From: Spirosoma pollinicola
GTDB lineage: Bacteria > Bacteroidota > Bacteroidia > Cytophagales > Spirosomataceae
Direction: 5' to 3'
Assembly (NCBI RefSeq): GCF_002831565.1
Contig: NZ_CP025096.1
Coordinates: forward strand, 3,954,501 to 4,018,500
Length of the DNA stretch: 64,000 bases
The position numbers were made by a program, and so were the translations under genes. The notes below the pieces were generated by a model. It was given only the letters and a program-made list of their open reading frames with translations. It was not told where the DNA came from and did not search any database. Below, in pieces: positions 26,138 through 35,638 of this stretch (position 1 is its first letter; each line of letters begins with the position of its first letter).

Positions 26138-26956
26138 TCAGGCAATATCGCGGGGATCATCGGCAATGCGGGTATTATCATAAAACGTATCCATCAGGGC
26201 CATGTCTTCGTCGGAGATCGTGAAATCAAAGACGTTGAAATTTTCCTGAATGCGTTCGCGCTTCACTGATTTCGGAATTGTAACGACGCCATGCTGTAAC
26301 GACCACCGTATCAAGAGCTGGTACGTCGATTTTTCATATTTTTCGGCCAACTCTACAAGTTTAGGATCGTTTTGTTTTTCACCCCGCACCAGAGGGGCAT
26401 AGCCTTCGGTCTGAATATTCTTCTGGTGATGGTAATCAAGCACTTCGGGCAGGTAAGAGTAAGGACTTAGCTCAATCTGATTGATGGCCGGTGTAATTTG
26501 GGCCTGTGTCAGCAACTCATCCAGGTGAGACGGGTAGTGATTGGAAACACCAATGGCCCGGGCGCGGCCGTCGGAGTAAATTTTTTCGAGAGCCCTCCAG
26601 GTCTCGTGCCGATGTTCTTTTATTGGCCAATGGATCAGGTATAAATCCACCACGTCGATACTCAATCGTTCCAGGCTTCGGTTAAAGGCGCGTATCGTTT
26701 TGTTATACCCCTGGTCTTCATTCCAGACCTTGGTCGTAATAAATATATCGCTTCTAGGGATACCGCTTGATCGTATGGCATCGGCAACTTCGCGTTCGTT
26801 GCCATACGCAGCGGCTGTATCAATTAATCGACAACCCGCTTCGAGTGCCCATTCAATGGCCGATTGTACCTCATCATTCTGTTTTGGGGCATAAACGCCA
26901 AGACCCAGTAGCGGCATTTCGACACCGTTATTCAGTGTTGTAGATGGTATAATCAT
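26138..26956 (-). CDS. Aldo/keto reductase
   Basis: A 272-residue TIM-barrel NADPH-dependent carbonyl reductase, normal length for the 2,5-diketo-gluconate-reductase-like group. The catalytic tetrad is in place: Asp and Tyr in LIDTAAAYGNE, Lys in ITTKVWN, His in LYLIHWP. The cofactor-binding end shows IPKSVKRERIQENF. The substrate is uncertain, as in most of the family. It is convergent with the NIF3-like gene with a two-base gap. Confidence 0.93.
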   Translation of the reverse strand: MIIPSTTLNNGVEMPLLGLGVYAPKQNDEVQSAIEWALEAGCRLIDTAAAYGNEREVADAIRSSGIPRSDIFITTKVWNEDQGYNKTIRAFNRSLERLSIDVVDLYLIHWPIKEHRHETWRALEKIYSDGRARAIGVSNHYPSHLDELLTQAQITPAINQIELSPYSYLPEVLDYHHQKNIQTEGYAPLVRGEKQNDPKLVELAEKYEKSTYQLLIRWSLQHGVVTIPKSVKRERIQENFNVFDFTISDEDMALMDTFYDNTRIADDPRDIA

Positions 26957-27096
26957 GCTCTAGAATTGTTTCATATATAATAATGTAAATTTCGGACAAG
27001 ATGTTTTAAGAAACTCACAATTTGGTAAGCGAAGCTAACTAATAAGTGTTCTGTATGTTTACTTAGGAAGTCAATATTTCACCAGCTTAGTAGCGT

Positions 27097-28596
27097 ATGC
27101 AAATACTGTACCTGATTTTAAGCCTCTTTTTTGCGGGTGTTTCGACGGTCTGGGCACAACCAATTTCGTCGGCGGGTGCGATGCGGTATTCCGTTGAAAT
27201 CGGCGGCTTAGGTACATCAAGCCCGCAAAATCCATTTTGGCTTCGGGCCAATCAATACAATACGACGCCACTAAAAGGATCGTTCGGGACGGCTCGAATT
27301 GGCGTTATTCGTGACTATGCACTCCGGCCCGATTCTACAGGAAAAAGAAAAAACCGCTTCGATTGGGGTTTTGGGCTGTATGCGGTTGCCAATGCCGGTC
27401 CAACGCCCACCTCCGATAATCCTGCCTTTTTACTGCCTGATGCGTATGCAAAAGTCCGATTCAGGTATCTGGAACTCTACGCAGGTAACCGGCGCGAAGT
27501 AGCCGGGCTTGGCGATACATTGCTGACATCGGGTTTTGTGGCCTGGTCAGGCAACGCCATGCCTTTTCCAAAAATACAACTACACACACCCGATTTTGTG
27601 CCTATTGGTTTTACCAAAAAACTGATCGCCATACGGGCGGGCTATGCACATGGCTGGCTTGTCAATTCGTATATTCAGGGGAGTTATCTTCATCAGAAAT
27701 ATTTGTATGGGCGCATAGGCAAGCCCAACTGGCGCGTTCGAATCTACGGCGGGTTGAATCACCAGGTGCAGTGGGGTGGTCATGCCGATTATCTGATTGG
27801 TACACCGCTGGCCGTGAACGGGAGTTTGTCGACCTCGTTTCAGGACTATTTATCGCTCGTGACCGGGCGATACCCCGATGCCCTGCAAAACGACCGATTT
27901 ACGGGTTTTGACGGGACCAATCGACTGGGTAATCACGTAGGCAGTTACGATCTGGCGCTGGAATGGAAAGGCGATAAGGCCAACTGGTTGCTGTATCATC
28001 AGCATATGTATGACGACGCGTCGGGGCTGGCCCTGCAAAATGTGCCAGATGGATTAACAGGTTTGCGTTTCCTCAATCGGCAGAAAACAAGACCCTTATT
28101 TCGCTTTCAACGGCTGACGCTCGAATGGCTAACGACTACCAATCAAAGCGGCCCCACGTTCGACCCGTCGGCCCGGTATCAGGGCGCAGATAATTACTTT
28201 AACCACAGCCAGTATATTCAGGGTTGGTCGTATAAAGGGCGCACGCTTGGCACGCCTTTTATCATGCCTCGTACCGATTTAACCCCGGCCATAGCGAATG
28301 GGTACGGCGGTAATGGCTACTACCCGAACAACCGGGTTGTGGCCTGGTATGTAGGCGGGATAGGCGCATTTCGCAGTGGGCCAACGCTCACGATGCGCGC
28401 ATCTTACAGTCGTAATTTTGGCTCCTATAAGCAACCTTATCCGCAGGTATTCCATCAGTTATCTACTTACCTGTCTGCTCAATGGCCAATTGTCAAATGG
28501 CCGGGTATTTCGCTCATAACCTCCCTCGCTCTTGACCGGGGTGAGTTGATGCCTGATAGCTTTGGCGGTTTTGTGAGCTTGAGGAAGTCTTGGTAA
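27097..28596 (+). CDS. Wzi-type capsule assembly outer-membrane protein
   Basis: A 499-residue protein with a signal peptide (cleavage near VWAQ) and the length and sequence style of Wzi barrels: aromatic-rich alternating strands, the N-terminal SVEIGGLGTSSPQNPFWLRANQ and a terminal strand ending LRKSW. Wzi proteins help anchor capsular polysaccharide at the outer membrane. No other capsule genes are nearby, so this is a stand-alone copy. A terminator lies just downstream. Confidence 0.85.
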   Translation: MQILYLILSLFFAGVSTVWAQPISSAGAMRYSVEIGGLGTSSPQNPFWLRANQYNTTPLKGSFGTARIGVIRDYALRPDSTGKRKNRFDWGFGLYAVANAGPTPTSDNPAFLLPDAYAKVRFRYLELYAGNRREVAGLGDTLLTSGFVAWSGNAMPFPKIQLHTPDFVPIGFTKKLIAIRAGYAHGWLVNSYIQGSYLHQKYLYGRIGKPNWRVRIYGGLNHQVQWGGHADYLIGTPLAVNGSLSTSFQDYLSLVTGRYPDALQNDRFTGFDGTNRLGNHVGSYDLALEWKGDKANWLLYHQHMYDDASGLALQNVPDGLTGLRFLNRQKTRPLFRFQRLTLEWLTTTNQSGPTFDPSARYQGADNYFNHSQYIQGWSYKGRTLGTPFIMPRTDLTPAIANGYGGNGYYPNNRVVAWYVGGIGAFRSGPTLTMRASYSRNFGSYKQPYPQVFHQLSTYLSAQWPIVKWPGISLITSLALDRGELMPDSFGGFVSLRKSW

Positions 28597-28620
28597 ATCC
28601 TTCATTATCAGTAATTAACT

Positions 28621-28660
28621 AAAGGGATTAAGATTAATTTTAATCCCTTTTTAATTTTTT
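28621..28660 (+). terminator. Intrinsic terminator after the Wzi gene
   Basis: Arms aaagggatta (28621-28630) and taatcccttt (28641-28650) are followed by ttaatttttt, a clear rho-independent terminator 25 bases after the stop codon. Confidence 0.85.
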
Positions 28661-28741
28661 AAATCCAGATACAGCCCGTAATCGTATAGTCAGTGGCAGT
28701 TTTTACTTAACGTCTCTGCCAATTTTTCAACGCGAGAAACT

Positions 28742-30286
28742 ATGACTATGCTTTACAAAAAACGCCTTCGACTTGTTGCTGGTCTATTGGCGATTAGCGC
28801 TTTACTCACGCTTGATGCCTGCCAGGACCACCGCCTGTCGCCCGACCCGGCTACCCTGCCGGATGCCACAGTTTATGCTCTCAACGATGCCAACCAACTG
28901 CTGCGGCTGAGCATTCGAAATTCTGGTACGCCCCAGGCTACGATGGGTATTATGGGTGCGGGCCTGATGAGTGGCGAACGGATGCTATCGATTGATTTTC
29001 GACCTGCTACCGGGCAACTTTACGGGGTGAGTAACATGAGCCGCCTGTTTGTTATCAACACAGCAACGGGAGAAGCGCGACCCTTAACCACGACACCGTT
29101 TACGCCCGCTATTGCCGGGAGTGTGGTTGGTCTGGATTTTAACCCAACAGTTGATCGTATCCGGCTTGTGACCAACACAGGTCAGGATTTGCGGTTGAAT
29201 CCCGAAACGGGAACGGTTGCGGCTGTCGATGGGTCGATCAATGGTATATCGGGAGCTATGATTGCCGAGGTGGCCTATACAAACAACCGGGCAGGAGCAA
29301 CGACGACAACGCTTTATGACATAGATCCTGCTACGGATCGGCTTTATATCCAGAACCCACCAAACAATGGTACCCTAACGGATGTCGGCTCGCTGGGACT
29401 GGATATTACCGGCTCGGCTGGATTTGATATTGCGCCCGGCGATAATACGCAGGGTCTGGTGGCTGTAACCTTCAATGGTAGTTCAGAGCTGCAACAGATT
29501 AACCTGTCGACGGGCCGTTTGCAGAAGTTGGGTAACTTGCCCGGCACTATTATTGGTCTGGCCATCCCAACCGAACCGGTTGCCTACGCTGTTGATGGAT
29601 CGGGTAATCTGCTCATTTTTAACCCACTCAATCCGTCACCCATCGCCAAACCACTCACCGGATTGCAAGCGGGTGAAACGCTTCTTGGCATTGATTTTCG
29701 ACCAGTTAATGGCCAGTTGTATGCCATTGGTAGCACAAGCCGACTTTACACCCTCAATACGTCCAATGGCGCAGCAGCCTTGGTGGGAACTGGTCCGTTG
29801 AGTACGTTGCTAAACGGGAATGACGTTGGCTTTGATTTCAACCCTACTGTCGACCGTATTCGGGTTATTACCAATGCCGGACAAAACTTACGGCTGAATC
29901 CGAACGATGGTGCTGTTGCTGCTGTGGATGGCGCGCTGAATCCGGGTACGCCAACGGTAACGGCAGCTGCGTACACGAACAACGTTGCGGGAGCAACGAC
30001 AACAACCTTGTATAACCTGGATACGCAGGGGGCCACGGTGATGTTGTTTCAGCAGAATCCGCCCAATAATGGGACACTTGTGTCGGTAGGCTCGCTGGGA
30101 TTCCCGGCCGAAGGGGCTAGCGGATTCGATATTGGCGGAACGTCGGGTACAGCCTACGCCTTACTTCGGTCGAATGGATCGACTCGTATTTATACGGTTA
30201 ACCTGACAAACGGGTCATCGGTGTCAGGGGCTCTATTGCCCGGTAATCCGGTAATTCGCGGATTTGCCCTCGGTTTAGGTTTCTAG
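28742..30286 (+). CDS. DUF4394 lipoprotein with two tandem domains
   Basis: A 514-residue lipoprotein with the lipobox TLDAC (Cys27). Two copies of a roughly 230-residue DUF4394 domain lie in tandem, marked by the duplicated segments LDFNPTVDRIRLVTN and FDFNPTVDRIRVITN, and LRLNPETGTVAAVDG and LRLNPNDGAVAAVDG. The domain looks like a beta-propeller. It is probably on the outer membrane or exported; the function is unknown. It is closed by a bidirectional terminator shared with carB. Confidence 0.87.
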   Translation: MTMLYKKRLRLVAGLLAISALLTLDACQDHRLSPDPATLPDATVYALNDANQLLRLSIRNSGTPQATMGIMGAGLMSGERMLSIDFRPATGQLYGVSNMSRLFVINTATGEARPLTTTPFTPAIAGSVVGLDFNPTVDRIRLVTNTGQDLRLNPETGTVAAVDGSINGISGAMIAEVAYTNNRAGATTTTLYDIDPATDRLYIQNPPNNGTLTDVGSLGLDITGSAGFDIAPGDNTQGLVAVTFNGSSELQQINLSTGRLQKLGNLPGTIIGLAIPTEPVAYAVDGSGNLLIFNPLNPSPIAKPLTGLQAGETLLGIDFRPVNGQLYAIGSTSRLYTLNTSNGAAALVGTGPLSTLLNGNDVGFDFNPTVDRIRVITNAGQNLRLNPNDGAVAAVDGALNPGTPTVTAAAYTNNVAGATTTTLYNLDTQGATVMLFQQNPPNNGTLVSVGSLGFPAEGASGFDIGGTSGTAYALLRSNGSTRIYTVNLTNGSSVSGALLPGNPVIRGFALGLGF

Positions 30287-30303
30287 CAGACCATCATAGA
30301 ATA

Positions 30304-30342
30304 ACAGCGGCCCGATTCGTCATTGACGAATCGGGCCGCTGT
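30304..30342. terminator. Bidirectional terminator between convergent genes
   Basis: A 19-bp perfect stem (30304-30322 with 30324-30342), GC-rich in the middle, followed by gtcgtttta on the plus strand. It lies between the DUF4394 and carB stop codons. Confidence 0.8.
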
Positions 30343-30356
30343 CGTTTTACACGGTT

Positions 30357-33233
30357 TTACCGGCTCATATACATATTCCGTTCTGAGTACACCTTCTGAA
30401 AATAATCGTCGGTGAGGTCGTCGATGAAGTAGATACCCTCGCCGGTCGATTTCATTTCGGGGCCCAGCTCCTTGTTCACATTCGGGAACTTGCTGAACGA
30501 GAACACCGGAATCTTGATGGCATAGCCTTTCTTAACGGGATTGAAATCAAAATCCTTCACCTTCTTGTCGCCCAGCATCACTTTGGTGGCGTAGTTCACA
30601 TAAGGCTCCTGGTAGGCCTTACAAATGAATGGTACCGTGCGGCTGGCGCGGGGGTTGGCTTCGATAATGTACACCACTTCGTTCTTGATCGCGAACTGAA
30701 TGTTGATCAACCCAACCGTTTTGAGCGCAATCGCAATTTTGCGGGTATGTTCTTCGATTTGCCGAATCACATTATCGCTCAAATCGAAGGTAGGCAGCAC
30801 GGCATATGAGTCGCCGGAGTGAATACCTGCTGGCTCGATGTGCTCCATGATACCGATGATATACACATCTTCTCCGTCGCAGATGGCGTCGGCTTCGGCT
30901 TCGATGGCGTTTTCGAGGAAGTGGTCAAGCAGGATGTTATTATCAGGAATATCCTGCAAAATCTTCATCACGTGTTGCTCCAGCTCGTTCTCGTTGATCA
31001 CGATTTTCATGTTCTGGCCACCCAGCACATAACTTGGGCGAACCAGCAATGGGAACCCTAACTCACGCGAAAGCTCCAGCGCACCTTCCGACTCCCGTAC
31101 AGTTCCGAATTTCGGGTACGGAATGTCGAGTTCGCGCAGGAGGTTCGAAAACTGGCCCCGGTCTTCGGCCAGATCGAGCGCTTCCCAACTGGTACCGATG
31201 ATTTTGATCCCGTAGCGTGTTAGTTTCTCCGCCATTTTCAGGGCCGTCTGCCCACCCAGCTGCACAATAACGCCTACCGGCTGCTCGTGCATGATGATGG
31301 CGTGAACGTGCTCCCAGAAAACCGGTTCAAAGTACAGCTTGTCGGCAATGTCGGGGTCAGTCGAAACGGTTTCAGGATTACAGTTAATCATGATGGTTTC
31401 GTAACCGGCTTCTTTGGCGGCCAGTACACCATGCACACAGGAGTAGTCGAACTCGATACCCTGCCCAATGCGGTTTGGTCCCGAACCCAGAATGACGATT
31501 TTGGGACGGTTGCTCCGGATCGACTCGTTGCCGGGCAGATCAGAAACCGGTTCGGCATGATCGGTCGTGATAGGCACCTGGTTGTTAAACGTCGAGTAAT
31601 AATAAGGCGTTTTGGCCTCAAACTCGGCGGCACAGGTGTCTACACATTTAAAGACCCGGCGAATGTTGTGCGCCTGGCGGTAGTCATAAATTTTACTTTC
31701 CTTCACCTGCAGCAGGTGAGCCAGCTGACGGTCGGCGTAGCCTTTTTGCTTCGCGATGCGTAACAGTTCGGGCGGGATATCATCCAGGTCGTATTGTTGA
31801 ATTTCGCGTTCCAGCTCAATCAACTCTTCGATCTGGTGCAGGAACCAGGGGTCGATTTTGGTTAGTTGCTGAATTGTCCGGAACGACATCCCCGCTTTAA
31901 ACGCATCATAGATATGGAAAAGGCGGTTCCAGCTTGGATGTTGCAGGCTTTCGGTCAGGGCTGCGCGATCGGTTAGTTCACGACCGTCGGCGCCAAGACC
32001 GTTGCGTCGAATTTCGAGCGACTGACAGGCTTTCTGCAGAGCTTCCTGAAAATTACGGCCAATGCCCATCGTTTCGCCTACCGACTTCATTTGCAGACCC
32101 AGCGAGCGGTCGGCACCCGGAAACTTGTCGAAGTTCCAGCGGGGTACTTTCACAATCACATAGTCGATAGCTGGTTCGAAGAAGGCTGAGGTGGTGCCCG
32201 TAATGGGGTTGATTAATTCGTCGAGGTTATAGCCGACGGCCATTTTCGCGGCAATCTTCGCAATGGGGTATCCCGTTGCTTTCGACGCCAGCGCCGATGA
32301 CCGGCTTACCCGTGGGTTAACTTCAATAACGATGATATCGTCGGTTTGCGGATTAACCGAGAACTGAATGTTACATCCTCCGGCAAACTGCCCGATGCCG
32401 GCCATTACCCGGATAGCCAGATCGCGCATTTTCTGATACAGCGTATCGGGCAGGGTCATGGCCGGTGCAACCGTAATACTGTCGCCGGTATGAATACCCA
32501 TTGGGTCAAAATTCTCGATAGAGCAGATAATGACGAAGTTGCCGTTGTTATCGCGCAGCAATTCCAGTTCATACTCTTTCCAGCCCATCACACTTTTTTC
32601 GACCAGCACTTCATGAACGGGCGACGCGTGCAAACCAGCTGTAAGGGCTTTATCGAAATCTTCGGGATGGTTTACAAAGCCACCCCCCGTGCCGCCAAGC
32701 GTATACGATGGCCGGATAACGAGCGGGAATCCAATTTCCTGCGCAATTTCTTTGCCTTCCAGAAACGAGCGGGCCGTACGCCCTTCGCAAACGCCTGCAT
32801 CAAGTTGCAGCATCAACAGCCGGAACTTCTCCCGATCTTCTGTCGTCTCGATGGCTTTTATATCGACGCCAATAATCTCGACACCATATTTTTTCCAGAC
32901 GCCCGCTTTATCGCAGTCGATAGCCAGGTTCAGCGCCGTTTGGCCACCCATCGTCGGTAGAACCGCGTCGATAGGTTTGCCCATCTCCTGATGTTTCTTC
33001 AGGATTTCGACGATGGATTTTTTCTCCAGCGGCAGCAGATACACGTAGTCGGCATTGATCGGGTCTGTCATGATCGTAGCCGGGTTGGAGTTGATCAGCG
33101 ACACTTCGATTCCTTCTTCACGAATGGAGCGGGCGGCCTGAGAGCCAGCATAATCGAATTCACATGCCTGGCCAATAACGATGGGGCCTGAGCCGATAAT
33201 AAGAACGGAGCGAATGTTGGTATTTTTAGGCAT
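30357..33233 (-). CDS. carB: Carbamoyl-phosphate synthase large subunit, lacking the allosteric domain
   Basis: A 958-residue synthetase subunit that makes carbamoyl phosphate from glutamine-derived ammonia, bicarbonate and two ATP for arginine and pyrimidine synthesis. Two ATP-grasp halves are clear: the start VLIIGSGPIVIGQACEFDYA, the matching second half ILGSGPNRIGQGIEFDYS, ATP-binding loops RPSYTLGGTGGG and RPSYVLGGQNM, and metal sites EVNPRVSRSSAL and EANPRASRTVPF. It ends soon after GPEMKSTGEG, so the C-terminal MGS-like regulatory domain of the E. coli enzyme (about 135 residues, site for UMP and ornithine) is missing. A short form is, as far as I know, usual in this lineage. carA is not in the window. 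Confidence 0.97.
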   Translation of the reverse strand: MPKNTNIRSVLIIGSGPIVIGQACEFDYAGSQAARSIREEGIEVSLINSNPATIMTDPINADYVYLLPLEKKSIVEILKKHQEMGKPIDAVLPTMGGQTALNLAIDCDKAGVWKKYGVEIIGVDIKAIETTEDREKFRLLMLQLDAGVCEGRTARSFLEGKEIAQEIGFPLVIRPSYTLGGTGGGFVNHPEDFDKALTAGLHASPVHEVLVEKSVMGWKEYELELLRDNNGNFVIICSIENFDPMGIHTGDSITVAPAMTLPDTLYQKMRDLAIRVMAGIGQFAGGCNIQFSVNPQTDDIIVIEVNPRVSRSSALASKATGYPIAKIAAKMAVGYNLDELINPITGTTSAFFEPAIDYVIVKVPRWNFDKFPGADRSLGLQMKSVGETMGIGRNFQEALQKACQSLEIRRNGLGADGRELTDRAALTESLQHPSWNRLFHIYDAFKAGMSFRTIQQLTKIDPWFLHQIEELIELEREIQQYDLDDIPPELLRIAKQKGYADRQLAHLLQVKESKIYDYRQAHNIRRVFKCVDTCAAEFEAKTPYYYSTFNNQVPITTDHAEPVSDLPGNESIRSNRPKIVILGSGPNRIGQGIEFDYSCVHGVLAAKEAGYETIMINCNPETVSTDPDIADKLYFEPVFWEHVHAIIMHEQPVGVIVQLGGQTALKMAEKLTRYGIKIIGTSWEALDLAEDRGQFSNLLRELDIPYPKFGTVRESEGALELSRELGFPLLVRPSYVLGGQNMKIVINENELEQHVMKILQDIPDNNILLDHFLENAIEAEADAICDGEDVYIIGIMEHIEPAGIHSGDSYAVLPTFDLSDNVIRQIEEHTRKIAIALKTVGLINIQFAIKNEVVYIIEANPRASRTVPFICKAYQEPYVNYATKVMLGDKKVKDFDFNPVKKGYAIKIPVFSFSKFPNVNKELGPEMKSTGEGIYFIDDLTDDYFQKVYSERNMYMSR

Positions 33234-33539
33234 TTTTCAGTGGGAAAATGAACCGTTCCGGGGTTCCGGAAATAGGAACATGGGTGACCCCGATTGAATA
33301 AAAGCTATAGACTAGTAAATGAACAGAACGAAGACTGACTGATAGGCCCTACCGGATACCCAAAAATCTTGCAAAAGTAGCGTATACTAGGGAAAGGAAC
33401 AGAGTATTAGTCAAAAATTTACGGTTTCTCCATAAATCACCTATAAACACCCCCGCCTGATCTCCATTTGATAACCATTCTTGCAAAAAGCGTTTCAGTG
33501 ATCTATTTTTGACTACAAGCGTTTTCCTTACTCTGTGTT
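33234..33539. other. Divergent intergenic region
   Basis: 306 bases between carB (minus) and a lipoprotein gene (plus). It must contain the carB promoter; a promoter for the plus-strand gene is visible at its right end. No repeat or RNA gene is seen. Confidence 0.5.
33481..33511 (+). promoter_or_regulatory. Bacteroidota-type promoter
   Basis: A -7 box tattttTG-type (33504-33511) matches the TAnnTTTG consensus exactly. A partial -33 box (ttg, 33481-33483) lies 20 bases upstream. The predicted start is about 20 bases before the ATG at 33540. Confidence 0.5.
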
Positions 33540-34967
33540 ATGACCCGTCCTTATTCGCTTTTTATATTCGTAGTCGTTAGTTGCCTGGCCGTTACCTGTG
33601 CGCGTGATTATCCGTCCACCACTCCGCATGCGCCCGCTGTGGTTAATCCACCGGCTGGCGGATTGCCGGGCCAGCAACAACCCGCTGCCCAGCGCCGGTT
33701 ATTTCTCGGAAACGATAAACTTCGGGTTGGTATCGACCTCAACATGGGCGGGGCCATTACGTATCTGGCCGAAGCAGGGAGCAGTGAAAATATGGTGAAT
33801 AATCCGGATCTGGGCCGCCAGATTCAGACATCCATTTATGCTGGTCCGATAAATTATGAGCAGAATAATAAAAAACCACCAGCCCAGTGGCCATACCTGG
33901 GCTGGAATCCGGTTCAGGCGGGTGATTACTACCTGTATCCTGCCCAAATCGTTAGCTATCAGCAAACAGACAATCTGATCTATGTAAAGACCATACCCCA
34001 TATCTGGCCGCTGTTAAACGAACCTGCCGAATGCACATTTGAACACTGGATTACCATCAAGGATAATACCGTGCATGTCCGTTGCCGTGTGGCGGTGAGT
34101 CGTGCGGATACTACGCAGTATGACGCCCGTACGCAGGAAACCCCCTGCGTTTACCTGAATGGCCCTTACGATCGTATGATCACCTACACAGGCCTGAAGC
34201 CCTTTACCAATGATGCCATATCGGAGTTTACCGAACGGCAGGTAACCAATCGGTACGCTTCCGAAAACTGGGCTGCCCTGCTGAATGCGAAGGGACGTGG
34301 TGTGGGCCTGTATAAGCCGGGACAAGTGCGTTTTCGAACGGGCGCATTCGGCATACCGCATGTGGGCAGTGAATTCGACGTGTCAGCAGGCTATATTAAC
34401 AGTGAAGAGTTTTTGCTGGTCGACCACAACGGAGAGTATGAATTTGAATACACACTCATCGTAGGGTCACTGCCCGATATTCGGCAGTATGTGTATAACC
34501 AGCCGCGACCGCCATTGTCGCCAAACTATACGTTTTCGAATGATCGGCTGGGCTGGTTCTATATCAACACAACCGACCGGGGCTGGCCTATTCAGAACGA
34601 ACTGAATGTGCAATGGGCCCGAAATAATAAGAAAGACGTGAGTTTCCGAATCGCCAGTCCATTGCATTTCTGGTATGCATCGAATGTGCCAAAAATTCAG
34701 GTAGAAGCGGCCTTTCAGACGAAGGGGACGGTTGCCCGACTTTCCTGGCGAAAGCCGGATGAAGTCGATTTTATGGAAACGGAAGGGCGTTACGTTGATT
34801 TTCCTATTACTGGCGATGGACAGTTTCGAACCTATGAGATCAACACAAGTCAATTGTCGGGATGGGATGGTGTTATCTCGCAAATCTCGTTGACCAGTCC
34901 ACCCAGTCAGTATAGTTATGAGAATGGGTCGCGGGTGCGGGTGCGGAGTGTAACCACAAAGAATTGA
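33540..34967 (+). CDS. Secreted lipoprotein of unknown function
   Basis: A 475-residue protein with a lipoprotein signal ending at LAVTC (Cys20) and a proline-rich linker (about 25-55). The rest is beta-rich, with many aromatic and Asn/Gly residues (LGNDKLRVGIDLNMGGAITYL, AGPINYEQNNKKPP), which suggests a carbohydrate-binding or mutarotase-like sandwich fold. I do not recognise a catalytic motif. It is preceded by a recognisable promoter and appears to be a single-gene unit. Confidence 0.75.
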   Translation: MTRPYSLFIFVVVSCLAVTCARDYPSTTPHAPAVVNPPAGGLPGQQQPAAQRRLFLGNDKLRVGIDLNMGGAITYLAEAGSSENMVNNPDLGRQIQTSIYAGPINYEQNNKKPPAQWPYLGWNPVQAGDYYLYPAQIVSYQQTDNLIYVKTIPHIWPLLNEPAECTFEHWITIKDNTVHVRCRVAVSRADTTQYDARTQETPCVYLNGPYDRMITYTGLKPFTNDAISEFTERQVTNRYASENWAALLNAKGRGVGLYKPGQVRFRTGAFGIPHVGSEFDVSAGYINSEEFLLVDHNGEYEFEYTLIVGSLPDIRQYVYNQPRPPLSPNYTFSNDRLGWFYINTTDRGWPIQNELNVQWARNNKKDVSFRIASPLHFWYASNVPKIQVEAAFQTKGTVARLSWRKPDEVDFMETEGRYVDFPITGDGQFRTYEINTSQLSGWDGVISQISLTSPPSQYSYENGSRVRVRSVTTKN

Positions 34968-35094
34968 CAACGCAATTGCCCAATCAGCTGTGGAGCAGAA
35001 GCCATCCGTCAGTAAAACTCTGCTTTTTTAGAAAACAAACCGTCTCGCACCTAGTTGTAGTGATAAGTTCACAAACTATAGAAACGAGACTGTT

Positions 35095-35550
35095 ATGATT
35101 ACGAATAAAGAAATTGTCGACGATCTAAATGATCTGGTCAAAATAAACAATGACCGCATTCAGGGGTACGAAAAAGCCATTGACGACACCGAAGACCCTG
35201 CATTAGATGACCTGTTCCGGCATTATGTTATACAGAGCCAGAACTTCCGTAGCCAGTTAGCTGAGCACATTGTGCGCATTGATGGACTAGCCGTATCAGA
35301 TGCTACGTCTACGGATGTAACGAGCAAAATTCACCGCGCTTGGATCGACATCAAGTCGGCCCTGACGGGAAAAGATAAAGAAACGGTATTGAGCTCGGTT
35401 GAGTTTGGCGAGAATGCCGCCGTTGAAGCGTATCAGGACGCCATTGCTAAAGATCACATTCCTGCTTACATGAAAGAAGATCTGCAAAAGCAGCTTACCG
35501 AATTGCAGGCCGCTCTGGATAAAGTAAAAGGGCTGCAAAAAGTTGCTTAG
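35095..35550 (+). CDS. PA2169/DUF2383-type four-helix bundle protein
   Basis: A 151-residue ferritin-like protein of the DUF2383/PA2169 family. The pattern of four long amphipathic helices with conserved acidic and His residues (VKINNDRIQGYEKAIDDTED, SVEFGENAAVEAYQDAI) fits well. Members are often stress-induced; metal binding is possible but unproven. The gene stands alone and is followed by an AT-rich inverted repeat. Confidence 0.85.
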   Translation: MITNKEIVDDLNDLVKINNDRIQGYEKAIDDTEDPALDDLFRHYVIQSQNFRSQLAEHIVRIDGLAVSDATSTDVTSKIHRAWIDIKSALTGKDKETVLSSVEFGENAAVEAYQDAIAKDHIPAYMKEDLQKQLTELQAALDKVKGLQKVA

Positions 35551-35562
35551 GGTTTAGTTATT

Positions 35563-35638
35563 GGTTATTAAGTTAATGGGTTATTAGTTAGTTGCTGACT
35601 ATCAGTGTACTAACTAATAACCCATTCGCTTAATAACC
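35563..35638. repeat. AT-rich 30-bp inverted repeat
   Basis: The arms 35563-35592 and 35609-35638 are reverse complements over 30 bases with two mismatches. The right arm covers the last codons and stop of the M23 peptidase gene, so the element has shaped the 3' end of that gene. Confidence 0.75.

Noticed and set aside
32346-32960. 204-codon open frame on the plus strand
   Set aside because: It is antisense to conserved carB sequence and has no recognisable domain.
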